64,000 nucleotides of DNA from Nocardioidaceae bacterium (GTDB taxonomy: Bacteria > Actinomycetota > Actinomycetes > Propionibacteriales > Nocardioidaceae), in NCBI GenBank assembly GCA_018672315.1, contig CP076053.1:1413827-1477826 (forward strand), given 5' to 3'. Within the stretch, counting starts at the first letter, position 1; the number at the start of each line of letters is the position of its first letter. The notes under the pieces were generated by a model that had not been told where the DNA came from, did not search any database, and saw only the letters and a program-made list of their open reading frames with translations. Shown piece by piece: positions 48,880 through 57,295 of this stretch. The translations under genes were made by a program, and so were the position numbers.

Positions 48880-50628
48880 TCAGGCGGCCGCGCGACGGCG
48901 ACGGCGTACGCGCGAGAGCAGCAGGTCCAGCACCGTGGTGACCTCCTCGACACGCATCAGGCGCGCCAGCAGACCGAAGACGGAGAGCTGGAGCAGACCG
49001 AAGGAACCGAGCAGCACCACGGCCCGCAGCTTGGAGTCCCCGTCCCACACCTGGTCCAGACCCAGGGCGACCAGGGCGACGACGGCGGTGGCGATCCCGG
49101 CGGCGAGGCCGACACGGACGCCGAACCGGACCAGCCGGGCCGCCTGCAGGCCCCCGATCTCACGGGACAGGACGGCGAAGGACAGCACCGCACCGACCGC
49201 GTACGCGAGGCTGTAGGCCACGACCAGCCGGGCCGCGGTCTGCGAGGCCGGCCCGGAGGCCGTGAGCAGCACGGCCGCGCCGACCTGCACCACGGCGATC
49301 ACGCACTGCACCCAGAACACGCGACGGGTCTGCTCGAGGGCGTAGAAGCCGCGGAGCACGAGGTAGTGCGCGGTGAAGAAGAACATGCCGATCGCGAAGA
49401 GCTGCAGGGTCGGGATGCCGGCGCGGTAGTCCTCGGCGGACTGACCCCACCCCCACGCGAGGTTCGCCAGGTGCGGCGCGATCAGCGGCAGCAGGAGCAC
49501 GAAGGGGACCACGAGGGCGTACGCGGACCGCATCGTGGAGCTCACGCCACGGCCGACCGCCGCCAGGTCGTGGCCTGCGGCCGCGCGGGAGAGGCGCGGC
49601 AGCATGGCCGTCGCGAGCGAGACGGTGGCGATGGAGTGCGGCACCATCACGAGCAGGAAGGCGAAGGAGTAGACCGTCGCACCGGTGCCGGTGGACTCGG
49701 CGCCCGTCGCCGCCTCCGCGGTGCCGGACGAGGCGAGTCGGATGACCACGGTGTATGCGATCTGGTTGACGATCACGAAGCCGACGGTCCAGCTGCCCAG
49801 GCGAAGGGTGTGACCGAGACCCGAGCCGCGCAGGTCGAGACGGAAGCGGAAGCGGTAGCCCGACGCCCGCATGTACGGGGCGAGCACCAGCAGCTGCGCG
49901 AGGATCCCCACCGTTGAGCCGATGCCGAGCAGCAGCTCCTGACCGAGGGTGAACGACTCCGTCGCGGGGTCGCCGGCGCCGAAGACCACGAGGTACGCGG
50001 CCAGCATGGCCACCGAGATCACGTTGTTCGCGATCGGGGCCCACATCATCGGGCCGAACGTGCCCCGCGCGTTCAGCACCTGGCCGAGCAGCACGAAGAC
50101 GCCGTAGAAGAACACCTGGGGCAGGCACAGCCTCGCGAGCATCACGGCCGAGTCCCGCGCCCCGGCGAGCGCGGGGTCGCTGAAGTAGTCGCCGTCGAGG
50201 ATCAGCCGCATCAGCAACGGCGCCCCGACGACCAGCAGCACGGTGACCGCTGCCAGGAAGACGACGGCGGCGCTGATCACACGGGAGGTGTACGCCTCGC
50301 CCTCGGCCTCGCCGGCCTTCATCGCCCGCACGAGCTGGGGGACCAGCACGGCGTTGAAGACACCGCCGGCCAGCAGGATGTAGAGCATGTTCGGGATCGT
50401 GTTGGCGATCGTGAAGACGTCGGCCTGCACCGTGGTGATGCCCAGGGCCGCGGCCAGCAGGCCGGCCCGGAGGAACCCCGAGATGCGGGAGAAGAACGTG
50501 CCGGCCGCCATCACTGCGGAGGAGGAGAGCACCGAGCTCTGCGCCGCCTCACCGGTGGTCTCGTCGGGCACCGGCTCGGCGGTGGCCTGGTCAGCGGCCT
50601 CGTCGGAGCCGGGTCTGGTGTCGCTCAT
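48880..50628 (-). CDS. murJ: Lipid II flippase MurJ (MviN)
   Basis: The 582-residue polytopic protein (about 14 membrane segments) belongs to the MOP/MviN group: SRISGFLRAGLLAAALG near the N-terminus and LARLCLPQVFFYGVFVLLGQVLNARGTFGPMMWAPI in the middle, key parts only. It exports lipid II for wall synthesis. Its ATG overlaps the DUF6049 stop (ATGA). The cytoplasmic pseudokinase that is fused in mycobacteria is encoded separately just downstream. Confidence 0.95.
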   Translation of the reverse strand: MSDTRPGSDEAADQATAEPVPDETTGEAAQSSVLSSSAVMAAGTFFSRISGFLRAGLLAAALGITTVQADVFTIANTIPNMLYILLAGGVFNAVLVPQLVRAMKAGEAEGEAYTSRVISAAVVFLAAVTVLLVVGAPLLMRLILDGDYFSDPALAGARDSAVMLARLCLPQVFFYGVFVLLGQVLNARGTFGPMMWAPIANNVISVAMLAAYLVVFGAGDPATESFTLGQELLLGIGSTVGILAQLLVLAPYMRASGYRFRFRLDLRGSGLGHTLRLGSWTVGFVIVNQIAYTVVIRLASSGTAEAATGAESTGTGATVYSFAFLLVMVPHSIATVSLATAMLPRLSRAAAGHDLAAVGRGVSSTMRSAYALVVPFVLLLPLIAPHLANLAWGWGQSAEDYRAGIPTLQLFAIGMFFFTAHYLVLRGFYALEQTRRVFWVQCVIAVVQVGAAVLLTASGPASQTAARLVVAYSLAYAVGAVLSFAVLSREIGGLQAARLVRFGVRVGLAAGIATAVVALVALGLDQVWDGDSKLRAVVLLGSFGLLQLSVFGLLARLMRVEEVTTVLDLLLSRVRRRRRAAA

Positions 50629-53504
50629 GAGGCCCCTCGGTCGGTCGCGGCGAGCAGGGGGCCGTGGGTGGCCCGGCGTACGCGGATGCGCCGCCGCACC
50701 CGGAAGAAGACCACGGCGAGCAGCACGAGACCGCCGGCGGCCATGACCCGGTAGATCTGGATGCCGAGCGTGGAGGCCCTCACGTTGACCTCGGCGGGCA
50801 GGCCGACGGGCAGGCCGTCGGGGGACGCGGCGCGCAGCTCGACCACGTTGACTCCGACTCGGGCGGCCCGGGCCTGGAGGCGCAGCGTCACCTGCTGCTC
50901 CGCGGGGATGGCCAGGGACTGCGGGAGGTCCAGCACGAGCGCGCCGGGCTCGGTGCCCGAGGAGACCGCGGCGTCGATGCCGACCCGCACCGGCTGGTCG
51001 AGGCCGTTCACGATCTTGACGGTGATGCTGCCGGAGGAGCTCGACATCGTGACCAGGCTCGGCACCTCCAGCTGGATCCGGCGGAGCAGCTCGAGAGAGG
51101 TCACCGCCTGACCTGCGAGGCGCTGCGCTGCGGTGGGCTGCCGGCCGCGGACGTACACGCTGACACCCGTCAGCGCGGCACGCACCAGCTGCGGACCGGC
51201 CGCCGGGTTCTCCGCCAGCACCGCGCCCACGGCCTCGGAGAGACGCACCTGGTCCGCGGCCGAGGCCAGCAGCGCCTCGCTCAGCTCACGACGTGCCTGC
51301 CGCTCCGGGTAGCGCAGGGACACGACTCTCTCGCCAGGGGAGAGGAGCGCCGACTCCAGCTCGTCCTGGGACAGCTCGGGCGCCTGGTCGGGGTCGGTCG
51401 GGTCGGTCGGGGCGACCGGGTCGGTGGGCTCGGTGGGCTCGGTGGAGGGCGGCGTCGTCGGCGACTGCGTGGGCGGTGCGGAGGGCTCGGAGGGTGTCGG
51501 TACGGCGGGATCGGGCGTCTCGTCGGTGTCGGGAGCGGTGGTGTCCGCTTCGATCGCGGCACCCGGGAGGGGGGTCTGCGAGATCCACGGCACGTCGAGG
51601 CCGTCGAGGAAGTCGGCTGCCGCCCACTGCGGACCCGGATCCCAGCGGGCGGGAGGCATCGCCACCAGTCCCGGGGTGACGCCGTCGGCCGAATCCGCCA
51701 GCAGGGTCGCCATGGACTCGGCCAGCACGCGCTGCCGCACGCCGAGGGCCGAGAGGTCGGCCGCCGGGTCCGGTCCGCCACGCTGCACGCCCTGGTTGAA
51801 GGCGATGATCCGGTGGCCGGAGTCCGTCCGCAGCGCGGCTCCGGGCACCGGGCGGTCGTCGGCGGGGGCCAGGCCCTCGGCGGCGTCGTCGACTTCATCG
51901 GCGTCGTCGGCGGCATCGACAGGTCGTACGGCCCGGTCGTTGAGGAGCACGGGGACGGTGGTGGCGAGCGGGCCGTCCTCGGCGACCAGCCGAGGACGTG
52001 CGAACCCGCGGGCGGGGGCCACGACGAGGTCGCCCTGCAGGCCGAGCCGCTCGGCCGAGCTGACGGTCGCCCCCGTGGCCTGGCGCAGCAGTCCGCGCTG
52101 ACGTTCGCGTGCCAGGGCGCTGACGTCGGGCTCGGCGTAGGGCAGGAGGGACAGGCCGGTGCCCGAGGAGAGCGCGTCCCCGAGAGCCGTCAGCCAGGCG
52201 GCTGCGGACGACCCGGGTCGCGCGTACGCCGCGTCGGGATCGAGAGGCCCGGCCGTGCCGGCGTCGGAGCCGTCGCCCTGCCCGTCACCAGACCCGTCGG
52301 ACCCGCCCTCGGAGCCCGGAGAGCCGGCGTCGTCGGCGGCGGGGGGGTCGTTCGAGCTCGGCCCCTGTCCGTCGCCGTCCGTGCCGTTGTTCGCGCCCCC
52401 GGACCCGTCGGGGCCGTCGGAGCCGCTGGGGCCACCGGGGCCGCCGGAGCCACTGCCCCCGGAGGTGTCCGACCCCGAGGGCTGCACCGTGCCCGGTTGC
52501 GACAGCGCCGCGACGGCCTCGCGCGCGGTGAGCGGGAAACCCGGGTCGCCCTGGGCCAACGAGACCGCGGCGTCGACGACAGCGGGGTCGAGGAGCCACG
52601 AGGGCTCCAGACCCGTCGAGGACCCCAGGGCCACCAGACGCCCCAGTCGACCGTCCTCGCCGAGCGCGTCCTCCCAGGCGTCGGGGGAGGTGAGGTGACC
52701 GTCCGCGTCGCGCCGGACGGCCCTGCGCAGCGGGAGCACCATCGTCAGGTCGACCTGCGGCGGGTCGCTGCGCGGACCGCGCGGGTCGGCGTCGACGTCG
52801 TCGCCGAGCAGCGTCACGAAGGTGCGCGCGCGGCCGTCCGCCACGGTGTCGCGTACCCCGTCCACGCTGCCCAGGGCCTGCGCCCCGAGCCAGTAGACGC
52901 CGCTCTCGACCAGTCCGACGTCGTCGGGGCCGATGGAGAGCGTGAACAACGCCTGCTGGCCGGGGTCGAGATCCCCGATGTCCGCGAAGTTGTCGGGATC
53001 GAGGTTGCGATCACCGATCACGAAGTTGCGGGGCAGGGCGGAGGCGTCGCGGAGCTCGGCCGACGTCGTCATCGGCGTGGTCCCGAGCACCGGGTAGACC
53101 TTCACGTCCTCGGAGAGCACCGGTCCGCGGTTCTCGATCGAGCCCTGCACCGTGACCTGTTCCTCGGTGCCGGGCGCGGGCAGCGTGGAGGGGGTGATCG
53201 ACGTCAGGGTGACGCGCAGCGGCAGCTCGTCCTCCTCGGGGGCGACCGGCTCGGACTCGGGCTGCCCGGGATCGAGGCTGGGGTCTGCGCTGGGGTCTGC
53301 GCTGGGGTCTGCGGTGGGGTCCGACAGGGTCCCGAGGGGAGCGGTGACGGAGGCGTCGGCGTACGACGGGGTGCTCAGCACCGGCAGCAGCGCGAGGAGG
53401 AGGCCGAGCAGGAGCAGGACGACGGCGTACGGCTGAGTGCGGGACCCGGGCCGCATCGGGGGGTCCGGGGTCCACGCGGCAGCTGGCGTGGGCGAGGGAC
53501 TCAC
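50625..53504 (-). CDS. DUF6049 family secreted/membrane protein
   Basis: The 959-residue protein has an N-terminal signal or anchor segment (about 25-48), a short DPSADPS repeat, beta-rich domains, a long Gly/Ser/Asp linker (about 335-425), a Thr/Pro-rich linker (about 650-720) and a C-terminal membrane helix (about 915-937) followed by basic residues. It matches the large protein upstream of MviN in actinobacteria (Rv3909-like, DUF6049); function is unknown but the conserved pairing suggests a wall-assembly role. GTG start six bases after a TAGCAT box. Confidence 0.8.
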   Translation of the reverse strand: MSPSPTPAAAWTPDPPMRPGSRTQPYAVVLLLLGLLLALLPVLSTPSYADASVTAPLGTLSDPTADPSADPSADPSLDPGQPESEPVAPEEDELPLRVTLTSITPSTLPAPGTEEQVTVQGSIENRGPVLSEDVKVYPVLGTTPMTTSAELRDASALPRNFVIGDRNLDPDNFADIGDLDPGQQALFTLSIGPDDVGLVESGVYWLGAQALGSVDGVRDTVADGRARTFVTLLGDDVDADPRGPRSDPPQVDLTMVLPLRRAVRRDADGHLTSPDAWEDALGEDGRLGRLVALGSSTGLEPSWLLDPAVVDAAVSLAQGDPGFPLTAREAVAALSQPGTVQPSGSDTSGGSGSGGPGGPSGSDGPDGSGGANNGTDGDGQGPSSNDPPAADDAGSPGSEGGSDGSGDGQGDGSDAGTAGPLDPDAAYARPGSSAAAWLTALGDALSSGTGLSLLPYAEPDVSALARERQRGLLRQATGATVSSAERLGLQGDLVVAPARGFARPRLVAEDGPLATTVPVLLNDRAVRPVDAADDADEVDDAAEGLAPADDRPVPGAALRTDSGHRIIAFNQGVQRGGPDPAADLSALGVRQRVLAESMATLLADSADGVTPGLVAMPPARWDPGPQWAAADFLDGLDVPWISQTPLPGAAIEADTTAPDTDETPDPAVPTPSEPSAPPTQSPTTPPSTEPTEPTDPVAPTDPTDPDQAPELSQDELESALLSPGERVVSLRYPERQARRELSEALLASAADQVRLSEAVGAVLAENPAAGPQLVRAALTGVSVYVRGRQPTAAQRLAGQAVTSLELLRRIQLEVPSLVTMSSSSGSITVKIVNGLDQPVRVGIDAAVSSGTEPGALVLDLPQSLAIPAEQQVTLRLQARAARVGVNVVELRAASPDGLPVGLPAEVNVRASTLGIQIYRVMAAGGLVLLAVVFFRVRRRIRVRRATHGPLLAATDRGAS
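53277..53322 (-). repeat. Tandem 12-base repeats inside the DUF6049 gene
   Basis: GCTGGGGTCTGC occurs three times in tandem followed by a near copy, encoding Asp-Pro-Ser/Thr-Ala units in the exported N-terminal region. Likely length-variable. Confidence 0.85.
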
Positions 53505-53510
53505 CCCCCG

Positions 53511-53516
53511 ATGCTA
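53511..53516 (-). promoter_or_regulatory. Leaderless -10 box of the DUF6049-murJ block
   Basis: TAGCAT (minus strand) ends six bases before GTG 53504. Confidence 0.5.
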
Positions 53517-53572
53517 GTGGCGTGGACCAGGAGGACGGTGGATCCTCGTGCCGGGCCCGGCCGGCGGGCACC

Positions 53573-53578
53573 TAGAGT
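53573..53578 (+). promoter_or_regulatory. Leaderless -10 box of pcnA
   Basis: TAGAGT ends eight bases before GTG 53587; the divergent DUF6049 gene also has a leaderless box 57 bases away. Confidence 0.5.
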
Positions 53579-53586
53579 GGACCGCC

Positions 53587-55104
53587 GTGCCCGACGCCGT
53601 CCCCGACCCCGCAGCCCCGGCCACCCGCGCCGCCACCGGCGTGGTGGCGGACGGGACGCCGCCGCGCGCCCAGCCACTGCGGATGGCCGAGGTGCAGGCT
53701 GCGGTCACCCGGGAGCTCGACCGGCTCGAGCCCGTGCTCGGACCGCTGGGGGAGCGCTTCGCCGCCGCGGGCCACCAGCTGGCCCTGGTCGGTGGCCCGG
53801 TGCGCGACGCGATGCTCGGTCGCCCGTTGGTCGACCTCGACCTGACGACGTCCGCCCGACCCGAGGAGACCGAGCGGCTCCTGAAGGGCTGGGCCGAGGG
53901 GACCTGGGACGTCGGTCGCGCCTTCGGCACCATCGGAGGGCGCAAGGGCGCCTGGACCGTCGAGATCACGACCTGGCGGGCGGACGCGTACGAGCGCTCC
54001 TCCCGCAAGCCCGCGGTCGCGTACGGCGACTCGCTCGTGGGAGACCTGGTGCGCCGCGACTTCACCGTCAACGCCATGGCGATCTCGCTGCCCGGTCGCA
54101 CCTTCGAGGACCCGCACGGGGGTCTGCTGGACCTGGCCGAACGTCGGCTGCGGACGCCGAGCACGCCCGAGGTCTCCTTCTCCGACGACCCGCTGCGCAT
54201 GATGCGGGCGGCCCGGTTCGCCGCCCAGCTGGGCTTCGGGGTGGCCCCCGAGGTGGTCGCCGCGATGACCGCGATGGCCGACCGCATCGAGATCATCTCC
54301 CCCGAGCGGGTGCGCGACGAGCTCAGCAAGCTGCTGCTGGCACCCCACCCTCGCGACGGCCTGCGCCTGCTCGTCGACACCGGCATCGCGGCGCGGGTGC
54401 TGCCCGAGCTCCCCGCGCTGGCCCTGGAGCGCGACGAGCACCACCGGCACAAGGACGTCTACGAGCACAGCCTGACGGTGCTCGAGCAGGCGATCGACCT
54501 GGAGCCGCGCCTGCCCGGCGGGGGCCCGGACCTGGTGAACCGTCTGGCCGCGCTGCTCCACGACATCGGCAAGCCGCGCACCCGACGCTTCCTCGACGAC
54601 GGGTCGGTCACCTTCCACCACCACGACGTCGTCGGCGCGAAGATGGCGCGCAAGCGCTTGAAGGCGCTGCGGTACCCCGGCGACGTCGTGGAAGCCGTGA
54701 GCAGGCTGGTCGAGCTGCACCTGCGCTTCCACGGCTACGGCTCCGGGGAGTGGACCGACTCCGCCGTACGCCGCTACGTGCGCGACGCCGGCGAGGAGCT
54801 GCAGCACCTGCACGTGCTCACCCGTGCCGACTGCACCACGCGCAACAGACGCAAGGCCGACCGGCTGCGGCGCACCTACGACGACCTCGAGGCCCGCATC
54901 GAGAAGCTCGGGGAGGCCGAAGAGCTCGCGGCGATGCGTCCCGACCTCGACGGCAACCAGATCATGGAGATCCTCGGGGTGCCGCCAGGCCGGCAGGTCG
55001 GACAGGCGTACAAGCACCTGCTGGAGCTGCGCATGGACCGTGGCCCCCTCGGCGAGGAAGCCGCCCGCGAGGAATTGCTCGCGTGGTGGGCACAGCAGTC
55101 CTGA
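53587..55104 (+). CDS. pcnA: CCA tRNA nucleotidyltransferase
   Basis: The 505-residue protein has the class II nucleotidyltransferase motifs GGPVRDAML and LVDLDLTT (metal-binding Asp residues), RRDFTVNAMA, and an HD domain with LLHDIGKPRTRRF. It repairs or adds the 3' CCA of tRNAs, needed for tRNA-Ile here, whose CCA is not encoded. GTG at 53587 is chosen because of the TAGAGT box; GTG at 53548 is also in frame. Confidence 0.93.
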   Translation: MPDAVPDPAAPATRAATGVVADGTPPRAQPLRMAEVQAAVTRELDRLEPVLGPLGERFAAAGHQLALVGGPVRDAMLGRPLVDLDLTTSARPEETERLLKGWAEGTWDVGRAFGTIGGRKGAWTVEITTWRADAYERSSRKPAVAYGDSLVGDLVRRDFTVNAMAISLPGRTFEDPHGGLLDLAERRLRTPSTPEVSFSDDPLRMMRAARFAAQLGFGVAPEVVAAMTAMADRIEIISPERVRDELSKLLLAPHPRDGLRLLVDTGIAARVLPELPALALERDEHHRHKDVYEHSLTVLEQAIDLEPRLPGGGPDLVNRLAALLHDIGKPRTRRFLDDGSVTFHHHDVVGAKMARKRLKALRYPGDVVEAVSRLVELHLRFHGYGSGEWTDSAVRRYVRDAGEELQHLHVLTRADCTTRNRRKADRLRRTYDDLEARIEKLGEAEELAAMRPDLDGNQIMEILGVPPGRQVGQAYKHLLELRMDRGPLGEEAAREELLAWWAQQS

Positions 55105-55208
55105 CCCTCCCCTGACCCCTCCTGACCTGCGCTGTCACCAGCGCTTCCGACAGGTCGGACGTGTCTGGACAGGTGGTCCGCGCGCCGGGCATCGGCAAGG
55201 GTGCTGTC

Positions 55209-56666
55209 ATGGCCGAGCATCAGCAGCAGGGTGTCGTCTTCCCGACCGGGGCGGACGGGAACCGCAGCACCACCGAGACCGGGCGTGCCGTCGTGGCGAT
55301 GGCGTTGGCGTCGGTGGACGACACCGGGGCCCGCAGCGCGTTCTCGGAGAGCGCGTGGCGCACCGGGTACCCCGAGCACTTCCGTCGGCTCGTCGAAGCA
55401 GGTCTCGGTGACGCCGACCGAGCACGACGGATCGCCGCGCAGGGCATCGGTGCGGTGCACGAGCGGATGTGCGTGGACCTGAACGGTGAGGAGAGCCCGC
55501 TCGCGGACTGGGAGGCCTCGGGGCCGCCGCTGCTGACCCGCGAGATCAACGGGTCCGCCGAACCGTCGAGCGAGGTCTCGCTGCCCTACAAGGGGGACCG
55601 CCTGCGTGGCGACGAGCTGCTGCGGCAGGTCGACACCTGGGTCGCCGACGGGGTGGTGGAGCCCTCGCTGGCAGAGGCCGTGCGCGCCGTGGTGGACAAC
55701 CCCGGGTGGCTGCGCTGCGAGGGGCGCACGGTCGCGGCCCTCGGCGCGAGCTCGGAGATGGGTCCCGTCGCCACCCTGCTGCGCTGGGGCGCTCGGGTCG
55801 CCGCCGTCGAGCTGCCGCGCCGTGACCTCTGGTCACGCCTCGTCGAGACCGCCGGGTCGAGTGCAGGGACCCTGCTGGCGCCGGACGACCCCGACGACGA
55901 CGACCTCGGCGTCGACCTGTTGACCGACGTGCCGCGCATCACCGACTGGCTCACCGGCAGCGCGGCCCGCGACGGGAGCCTCGTCGTCGGCAACTACGTG
56001 TACGCCGACGGGGCGCTGAACGTCCGCGTCGCCACTGCCGTCGACGAGGTCAGTCGGCGCGCCCTCGCGCGTGACGACCGCACGGCCCTGGCGTTCCTGG
56101 CCACCCCGACGGACGTCTTCGCCGTGCCGGGCGACGCCGTGGACCAGGCGACGGCGCGGTACGAGGAGCGTTCCGGCCTGTCGAAGAACCTCGGCCGCGC
56201 GCTGCGCACGGTCAGTGCGGGTCGCCTGCTGCAGCGGCAGTACCGACCGGGCCTGGACCCGGCCGTGCACGATGCGATCGTGCCGCAGCAGGGACCGAAC
56301 TACGCCCTGGCCAAGCGGTTGCAGCGGTGGCGGGCCACCGACGCCCGGGCCGCCGGTGCAACGGTCTCGATGAACATCGCCCCGCCCACCCGCACCCGGT
56401 CGGTGATCAAGAACCGTGCCCTCGCGGCGGCGTACGCAGGCGCCCACCGCTTCGACGTGCAGATCTTCGACCCGGCGACCTCGGCGGTGCTGTGCGCGAT
56501 CCTGCTCGTGCACGACCTGCACACCGACGGCGGACCGCGGCACGACGAGCCCTGGCAGGACGAGGCGTACGCCGCCGCCCACGGCGGTCTCTGGCGGGCG
56601 CCGTTCGCGCCGCGCAGCGCGCTCGGGCTGTCGGCGCTGCTGGGGATCGGGGCCACGACGGGGTGA
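55209..56666 (+). CDS. Unrecognised Rossmann-like protein
   Basis: I do not recognise this 485-residue protein with confidence. Its middle part has a nucleotide-binding-like turn (TVAALGASSEMGPVATLL, about residue 175) followed by an Asp/Glu-rich segment and a conserved-looking NYVYADGALNVRVATAVDEV. The C-terminal third (SMNIAPPTRTRSVIKNRALAAAY) contains basic residues and an LVHDLHTD segment. No signal peptide or membrane helix is visible. ATG at 55209 is preferred over 55161 because it is nearer to an AAGGG sequence. It stands alone between pcnA and the SRPBCC gene. Confidence 0.6.
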   Translation: MAEHQQQGVVFPTGADGNRSTTETGRAVVAMALASVDDTGARSAFSESAWRTGYPEHFRRLVEAGLGDADRARRIAAQGIGAVHERMCVDLNGEESPLADWEASGPPLLTREINGSAEPSSEVSLPYKGDRLRGDELLRQVDTWVADGVVEPSLAEAVRAVVDNPGWLRCEGRTVAALGASSEMGPVATLLRWGARVAAVELPRRDLWSRLVETAGSSAGTLLAPDDPDDDDLGVDLLTDVPRITDWLTGSAARDGSLVVGNYVYADGALNVRVATAVDEVSRRALARDDRTALAFLATPTDVFAVPGDAVDQATARYEERSGLSKNLGRALRTVSAGRLLQRQYRPGLDPAVHDAIVPQQGPNYALAKRLQRWRATDARAAGATVSMNIAPPTRTRSVIKNRALAAAYAGAHRFDVQIFDPATSAVLCAILLVHDLHTDGGPRHDEPWQDEAYAAAHGGLWRAPFAPRSALGLSALLGIGATTG

Positions 56667-56706
56667 GATCCGTCGCGGCCGCATGACCCGGTGCTCCGGT
56701 CTGGAC

Positions 56707-56712
56707 TAGCGT
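56707..56712 (+). promoter_or_regulatory. Possible -10 box of the SRPBCC gene
   Basis: TAGCGT, about 57 bases before the ATG, which has an AGGAGA ribosome-binding site. Confidence 0.4.
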
Positions 56713-56768
56713 TCCTGCGACCTCAGCACGGCACCGATCGATCGACCCACCGACCACAGGAGATCCGC

Positions 56769-57260
56769 ATGGCCACGTACGTCACCGAGGGCATCGAGAA
56801 GAACATCGAGCGCTCGACGACCGTCGACGCCCCGGTCGAGACCGTCTGGGCCCTCGTCTCCGACCTCACCAACATGGGCCGGTGGAGCCCGCAGTGCCGC
56901 TGGACCCACGTCTTCGGCGGCGAGACCAAGCAGGGCGCGACGGCGCTGAACATCAACCACCGCGGCTGGCTGCACTGGCCGACGCAGAGCAAGGTCGTGC
57001 GCTACGACGAGAACTCCGAGATCGCCTTCAGGATCAAGGAGAACCAGACGACCTGGTACTACCGGCTCACGCCGGCTGGTCCCGACGGCACCGCGACGAC
57101 GCTCACCGCCGGTCGTGAGGCCGAGAAGGGCACCCTGAAGCTCTCCTCCGTGCTCGTCGACAAGGTCCTCGGCGGCCAGGAGGACTTCACCGCCGAGCTC
57201 AAGCAGGGCCTGGAGCAGACGCTGGCGAGGATCAAGGCCGAGGCCGAGCAGCAGGCCTGA
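56769..57260 (+). CDS. SRPBCC (START-like) family protein
   Basis: The 163-residue protein has the SRPBCC/polyketide-cyclase-like fold: ERSTTVDAPVETVWALVSDLTNMGRWSP at the start (family hallmark, shortened here), then alternating beta strands and a long C-terminal helix (EDFTAELKQGLEQTLARIKAEAE). Such proteins bind hydrophobic ligands; the ligand is unknown. ATG behind AGGAGA. Confidence 0.88.
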   Translation: MATYVTEGIEKNIERSTTVDAPVETVWALVSDLTNMGRWSPQCRWTHVFGGETKQGATALNINHRGWLHWPTQSKVVRYDENSEIAFRIKENQTTWYYRLTPAGPDGTATTLTAGREAEKGTLKLSSVLVDKVLGGQEDFTAELKQGLEQTLARIKAEAEQQA

Positions 57261-57282
57261 GCAGCGACCTCGCGCGCCTGGA

Positions 57283-57288
57283 TAGGTT
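57283..57288 (+). promoter_or_regulatory. Leaderless -10 box of sppA
   Basis: TAGGTT ends seven bases before ATG 57296. Confidence 0.5.
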
Positions 57289-57295
57289 CGCCGGC

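Noticed and set aside
47488-49917. 809-residue open frame antisense to the pseudokinase and MurJ
   Set aside because: Shadow of the two genes on the minus strand.
53277-53322. Possible CRISPR-like repeats
   Set aside because: Direct 12-base units without spacers, inside a coding region.
50664-55115. 1483-residue open frame on the + strand across the DUF6049 gene and pcnA
   Set aside because: Low-complexity Gly/Arg/Val translation; the opposite strand and other frames carry real, recognisable proteins.
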